Below are positions 58,255-64,000 of a stretch of 64,000 nucleotides of DNA, piece after piece; the stretch's first letter is position 1, and each line of letters starts with the position of its first letter. Location of the stretch: positions 26,026,098-26,090,097 of the forward strand of contig OX388318.1 in assembly GCA_947579605.1 (NCBI GenBank). The letters run 5' to 3'. Under the pieces are notes generated by a model. The model was not told the DNA's origin, ran no database searches, and saw nothing but the letters and a program-made list of their open reading frames with translations. This stretch comes from Athripsodes cinereus. Its lineage: Eukaryota; Arthropoda; Insecta; Trichoptera; Leptoceridae. The translations under genes were made by a program, and so were the position numbers.

Positions 58255-58549
58255 AGAAATATCGACCAGCGTGTATTAGAAACGATTGTACACCATATGC
58301 ATGCGCCGTGTCCTGCAGTACTTTGGGCACATCGCACGGAGAGGACCAGACAACCTGGAGAGACTTGTTTTGACTGGAAGTGTGGAGGGCTATAGAGCTA
58401 GAGGGCGCATACCAATAAGATGGAGTGAGCAGGTAAAGGAGGCAAAGGGGGGTACCTTGCATGAGGCGCTACGAAAAGCGGAGGATCGAGGTCGCTGTAA
58501 GCATTTTGTCCACACCTATACAAATGATGGTCACGATCCTCAGCAGTGA
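58255..58549 (+). pseudogene. LINE ORF C-terminal fragment
   Basis: The plus frame reads RRVLQYFGHIARRGPDNLER, then YRARGRIPIRWSEQVKEA and HEALRKAEDRGRCK, a familiar C-terminus of arthropod non-LTR polymerases. The RT is missing. Confidence 0.65.
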
Positions 58550-58629
58550 GGGACCGACAACAAAGAAAATTAGAAATTGTGTGAATGAAAAACAGTCTAA
58601 TAATATTGCGTTTCGTTATTTGTGCCTAC

Positions 58630-58815
58630 CCCTCTTGGAAAGCGGCATGAAACTATAGGCAGATAGAAAAATACAAATTGAATTTGTATGAGAAAACAAT
58701 TAAAAGGATAAGATCGTGGCCATAGCGATAAACTCACCCTTTGTATATGAATGTTTTTCTTTATGAAAACGTTTGTCATCAATGTACAGTAAAGATTGAA
58801 TAAAATAATATATAA
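58630..58815 (+). repeat. LINE A 3' end
   Basis: GGCCATAGCGATAAACTCAC and ATCAATGTACAGTAAAGATT, with an AATAAAATAAT tail. Confidence 0.6.
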
Positions 58816-59779
58816 TGATACAAAAATCATTTATTATTTTGATTTCAGCAATTCAGCGACAAGGCATGCCATGCATTATTTTCATATTATATTTTACTGA
58901 ACGGAGAGGAATCAGAATCTAGAATATCTGCATGAAAAACTTGAAAGAAAAACCCACCTATAGAAAGACAGCTGCACCTCTATATTGCAAGAGGACCCTC
59001 CTGCGTAAACAGAGCTCAAAATCTAATAAAATATTAAGAAGGAGTAGAATGGAGTGGGCGATCAGTTTTTTCATTAAATTTAAAGAGTCCACTGTTTAGT
59101 CCATTCGTGAGAGATACCGTAATATTATATTTATTTATTTCAATTTTACAGGATACATACAGTTGATACAAAAAATACAATGGTCCATAACATAATATTT
59201 AGCAATAAGCAAACCAGTGAAGATCCCTATATTACCCTTATGTGCTCTACAAAACATACATTACTAAACACAACAGATAAAATCAGCAAACAACAATTAC
59301 AATAGAACAGAGTAAATTTTGTTAACAAAATTAATAGAATAATGCTCACAAAGCAATAATCGCAGGATTAAACAATAAAAAAATAAACAACAAAAACAAT
59401 ACAATGAGTCATGAAAAATAAAATTAAAAACATAAAAATATCATATAAAATCTCTCAAAATTTAACATCATTTAAAATTCAATAGTAAAATTTGTCATAA
59501 GCAAATAGGAATAATATTATCCAACACATGCAAGAAATTAGTTGCCACCCATAAAACAAAACATGCAATACCATATTGAACAAATACTAAACATAAAAAG
59601 AATATTGATTTAAATAATACACGACATTAAGGGCAATCGAAACACAACGAACAAAATAGCAATCAGAAAAAATGTGAAAATAGAAATCGGATATGTAAAT
59701 ATGATTTATAATTTATTTATTGTCGAAGAGCAAACATTGTGAAAGTTTGTCATAATTTATTATTACATACATACATACA
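58816..59779. other. AT-rich stretch, nothing recognised
   Basis: Very A-rich on the plus strand (59200-59700). No exon was seen. Confidence 0.4.
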
Positions 59780-59939
59780 TACTTACCATCACGCCGCTTC
59801 CCTTGCGGGGTAGGCAGAAAGGATCGAGCGCCACTTCCTTCTATCCTTGCATACATCTTTCGCTTCCGTCACTGTCACACAATTCCTCATGCATGCTCTC
59901 CTGTTCAATGTGCTCAACACGTGACCGTCCTGTATTTAT
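59780..59939 (-). pseudogene. RTE-like LINE 3' end
   Basis: Plus strand CACGCCGCTTCCCTTGCGGG and TTTCGCTTCCGTCACTGTC, preceded by an ACATACATAC tail. Same family as 4738-5150, diverged. Confidence 0.62.
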
Positions 59940-62600
59940 TATTTAGTTTGATTAAATTTAAACAAAATGTAAATATGACTTAAATTAATTTCTTACTTTT
60001 TGATGATCTATTTATTTATACTATTTGTTTTTTTTTATAGATAGCGCTCTTGTAGCTGCTTAAACCTATAATTTCTACTGTTTTTAAACTAAGAAGCATT
60101 ATTTTTCCTCCTTTATGTTCCTATTTTATATATATTTATAAGGTGGATACAAGTATTATTTGTACAGAGTCATTCTGACTGTATTTCACTAGAATTATTC
60201 AATTGATTTTTTAAAAAAAAATGTCGAAACAGGTATATGCTTGCAACGTAAGAGTGTTAAAATATTTAAATTAGTAAAAAAAATAACTCACGTCCAATTA
60301 CAATTTCGACTCATCACACATGACGAGCTCAATTGCCCAGATCAATAAATTGAATAAATAAATAATAATAATGTTATTATATTTGGACTCATGTGGTTTT
60401 CGTTACGGGCACTTACTAATAAATTCTCCAATGAGCCGTGAAATAATATTATGAACAAATGGTTAAATCAAGCGAAGGTTTCGGTAACCACACAAGTCCA
60501 ATTATCACACTATAAACATAATAATATTGTTATTAGCTTTATTACCGGCATTTCTGCATTGTGATGTATAAAATAATCTCATATTGTTTTCTTTTCATGC
60601 GTTACATTGGAATTAATGTAATATAAAAGTTTTTGGTATCCAATTTTCTAAAATAAAATAATATTTATGGCAATGATTTCTCATAAATCTAATTTCCATT
60701 GATTGCTTTCCACGTTAATTAATTTTTAATGTTAAATTTTGCGAAAGGAGATATATGACCAAGGCATTTCATTTTGTTTTAGACAAGAACCTGAGAACGA
60801 AATTCTTTGAGACTATTTGTTGAACACAAAACTGTAAATTTGTAGCGGGTTGTACTAACTCTAAGGTTTAAGACGACACATTTGTTAATTTAGACTCTGT
60901 TGACATGCAGAGGATTGTGACCATGAAATAAACACGGAATGCTTATAATCGGAATTGGAATAACGTCAAAATCCTGAACCCATATTTCTAAAAAATATGA
61001 ATATATCATCATTTGTAGTCTCTCTGGGTTCATTGACAAAAATAAACTTTCGAAGAGACAACTTCAGACAATTGAAAGATATAGAAGACATAACACAAGC
61101 CAATAATCCCTGATGGTAGTCCCAGCACGTAGACGAAAACTTTAGATGAAAAGTTAAACTTACGTGGCTGCACACCCAAAGAATATGTTACAAAAAGACA
61201 CTGCGAAAACCTCAAGACCAATTCAAAAGTAAGGCTATGTCCATTGTCCATAGCTTTTATTTCAAATGTGCTCTTGATGCATAAGGATTTTGTTCACGGA
61301 TTTATAAAAAAGGCTTTTGTTAACTTGCTTCAGTATTTACGTAAAAGGTTTGCTAGTGTCTATAAAGTACCTAATTCCATCTGTAAACAAAGAAATTATG
61401 TAATAACGTAGGTACTAATAATCATAATATATTATTCACAGTAGAATATACCTATATTTAGCGGTCATCAGTATTTCCCCAACTCGAGTACGTGTCTCAT
61501 TATCTTCAGTTTACATAACATCCACCTCTTTTTACTACTGAACATTGAGGTTCTTAATAAATTATTATTGTTCTTTGTATATTCTTTTCCCAAGCAAACA
61601 GAGGAGTGTGTAAACAATATAATGATCATAATTGTATAATGAGGGAACTAGTGACCACAACTATGCAGAAGGCTTCCAAGGGTCACAAACAATCTCGGTA
61701 TAGCCACTATCATCACCACTATCATCACTACCATAATATACACTTAGACCTTTGCTGGATAAATATATACAACATTGATTTAGGTTGCTTATTGTGCATT
61801 TAAATAACGAATGGGCTTAGAGTTGAGCCTTGAGGAAATCCAGACGGTCCTATGTCGAAACCTTGTGGAACTCCAAGAGTGGTCCTAAATTTGAACCATG
61901 TGGGACCCCAATACTTTTAACATTATTGAGAATTAAAACCAATTTTATGTGATAAATAAGATGACACTCAGTATTCAAATTTAGTTTTGGCTAATTTTGT
62001 TATTTTATTGAAATTGTGTGTTATAAAAATAAGAGATTTTTTTTAATACAAACCAATTTATATTAATAAAAACCAGCATTTTTTTAAACCTCTATTTTAA
62101 ATTTCTACAAATAAATAAGTTTAATTAGAAAACTGGTAAATTTATTTATCCATAAATCACAAACGTGATCTCGTGGTTAACAGTAAATATAATATGTAAG
62201 TTACTAAATGAAAATGTGTGTGGTTACGATTTGCAAAGTTACTAGAACCACTTGTCAAACTGAATGATAATTATCATCCTTCATAGATTTATTGACACGA
62301 TATACATAATAATCTTCACGAAGCTTCCTTAACGAGCTTTTGCGTGATTGCTTTCCTGTCTATTGTTTCAGTTAAGCTCCTAGTAGATTTGTGTGCATTC
62401 CTAGATTCCTAACTGACACCTGACAATCATAGCAACTGTCAGAAATCAGAAACATGACTTATAATTTATTGTCGCTGCATTAGCACAGAATATAATATAA
62501 AACTCATTGCTTTAGGTAGTTTTGTATTGATTATAGATCGTATTTTTTGCTGTTTACCATCCATTTTGTACCGAGTTTTAAAATATTGCTACTACTACTA
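59940..62600. other. Long AT-rich stretch without recognised genes
   Basis: A minus-strand frame at 61030-61251 (hydrophobic, includes VLGLPSGIIGLCYVFYIF) has no splice context or family match and is not called. No element ends were recognised. Confidence 0.4.
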
Positions 62601-62609
62601 CTACTATCC

Positions 62610-62740
62610 CATCACGGCATATCCCACAAGTGAGGTGGGTAGCCAGCAGACCAGCCGCATGTATAATGCAAGCTGTTCTCTTCGTTCTAAAAAATAATAA
62701 GACATCTCGGATGGGTGGCAAACCTCATTACTGAGGTATT
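62610..62740 (-). repeat. Dispersed repeat copy
   Basis: CACGGCATATCCCACAAGTG, GTAGCCAGCAGACCAGC and TGGGTGGCAAACCTCATT, reverse complement of 34010-34250. Confidence 0.6.
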
Positions 62741-62764
62741 TAATAACATGAAAGAATTTTATAA

Positions 62765-62990
62765 AAACCGGTCAGTGTGGGGCAGTGGTAACACTTGTGA
62801 ATCACGAGGTTTCATGTTCTATTCTCGGACAACGCAAAATGAAAATATGACTTTTTTTTTAAATTTTTGGTTCAGGGTGTTAAAATATAGATTAGTATCG
62901 TCAAGTTGGTAACAAATCATCAAATCTTAATTTGGGATAAGCTTGATAATATGTGTGTGTATGTCTATTTATAATTTATTTTGTTATATT
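62765..62990 (+). mobile_element. SINE-1 copy, decayed
   Basis: ACCGGTCAGTGTGGGGCAGT, then GAATCACGAGG and a broken B box, later CATCAAATCTTAATTTGGGA. Same layout as 19584-19833. Confidence 0.6.
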
Positions 62991-63019
62991 ATGTAAATAA
63001 AACGCTTTGAATGTTGCAT

Positions 63020-63169
63020 ACCACCGTGGAGTCTTCAATAAACAATAGGTCTCCCACTCTTTTCTACAACTTTTCGGGTGTCCTATAAAAGACAGGTGTA
63101 CAATAAACATCTTCAAAACAGCGGCGAGGTATTTTTTTATTATACACTTAAGAATGTATAATAAAAAAA
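63020..63169 (+). repeat. Dispersed repeat fragment with terminal hairpin
   Basis: GTCTCCCACTCTTTTC and GGGTGTCCTATAAAAGACAG belong to the 34010-34250 family. It is followed by a perfect 15-bp hairpin (TTTTTTTATTATACA, 63132-63169). Confidence 0.5.
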
Positions 63170-63604
63170 ATCATATCATACAATTAATTGGCGCCGGAAA
63201 CATTAATTTTCACTTTTTGGTAATTAGTTGACGAGCAAGAGGAAATGTGTTATAATGATGTCTGTACAAAAAAGTGTTCCAATGTTTAATAGGCCACTGC
63301 AATAGCAATATAAACAAACAAGAACAAAAAAACACGATAAAAAGTGGATGTCCGAATATCCAAAACCACTTTTTGTTGCAATACATCTAACTAAGTAATG
63401 GGTTGCATAATATATAGCACGGGTGTGTCACGATAATAATTATGTCGGCAGGAAATAAATCCAAGACCTACCGCAATAGCGAAGAAAAAATCCTGCTAAT
63501 AACGGTAGATAATAATTATATATTATACAATCAATCAGTTCTTATCGGTTTAATTTGGGTAATTTATTTTTCTTCCAATTTGCACGTTTTTTGTAGAGGT
63601 TATG

Positions 63605-63960
63605 GAAAATAATAAGTGTTCAACGCTTTGTTGAGAGTTTACGAGTGTCCTATAGAAGGTTATTGGTACTCGTTTCGGTTAGTTGAAAAAAATCGCGCCT
63701 CCGCAAGAAACCAGCCCTTTATATTTTGATTGTACTTAAAAAATGTATTTCTCATTGGATTTATGGCTGAATGACTTATTGGATTTATGGCGCGGAGAGG
63801 ATGCTCACAGAATATTAATTACAAACGACGAGTCAATTGACTACATCACTTTTATTTCTTATACAACAATATATTTAGCTACTACTACTATCCCATTACA
63901 GCATATTCCACAAGTGTGGTAGCCACTAGACTTGCAGCATGCGATAATCATGGAAGCTGT
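63605..63960. repeat. Dispersed repeat fragments in both orientations
   Basis: GAGTGTCCTATAGAAGG and GGCGCGGAGAGGATG (plus), then TACAGCATATTCCACAAGTG (minus), all words of the 34010-34250 family. Confidence 0.45.
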
Positions 63961-64000
63961 CCACTCCGTGTCGACAAAAAATAATCTCATAGCTGATTTT

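Noticed and set aside
61030..61251. 73-codon hydrophobic minus-strand ORF
   Set aside because: No splice context, repeat partner or recognised motif; could not be supported.

Overview
The window looks like insect DNA, most probably from a moth or butterfly. It is AT-rich, full of TAGGTACCTA-type words, almost free of genes and packed with transposable elements. The assignment rests on overall style and element types, not on a species-specific gene. No bacterial operon, rRNA, functional tRNA or CRISPR array was seen. There is one assembly gap (Ns, 55241-55440).

Host gene content is small. Two well-delimited exons on the minus strand (6983-7240 and 4468-4590) join in frame. They encode the start of a secreted or type-I membrane protein with a signal peptide followed by a cysteine-rich segment; the rest lies beyond the left edge. 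A possible further exon is at 4000-4046. A separate candidate minus-strand exon with strong splice sites is at 41588-41654. The rest reads as intron or intergenic DNA.

The mobile fraction is layered. The centrepiece is a 5.78-kb LTR retrotransposon (25106-30887, minus strand) with 1735-bp LTRs that look identical and a 4-bp target duplication. Its only long ORF is a Gag-like protein that ends in a hydrophobic segment and an Arg-rich tail instead of a zinc knuckle; there is no pol. It sits inside an older TIR element (family X), which has two other copies (19084-19968 and 47045-47522). The first of these carries a nested LINE tail and a nested tRNA-derived SINE.

Other DNA elements are two hAT MITEs with perfect 8-bp duplications and CGGATG-repeat arms (13454-14066, 32961-33445), a third hAT-like element (52260-53516), a piggyBac derivative between TTAA sites (23085-24206), a Harbinger-like MITE (7731-8278), two near-identical TA-flanked foldback MITEs (6061-6319, 54030-54289), and several copies of a CAGGG-type foldback MITE.

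Retroelements include a Penelope-like element with RT and GIY-YIG domains (55442-56671), many 5'-truncated non-LTR 3' ends from several families, and two tRNA-derived SINE families. Four local tandem arrays or duplications are also present (39036-39600, 49281-49845, 50483-51000, 53508-53955). The names SINE-1, SINE-2, MITE-1, family X and LINE A/B/C/Y are labels used only in this annotation.
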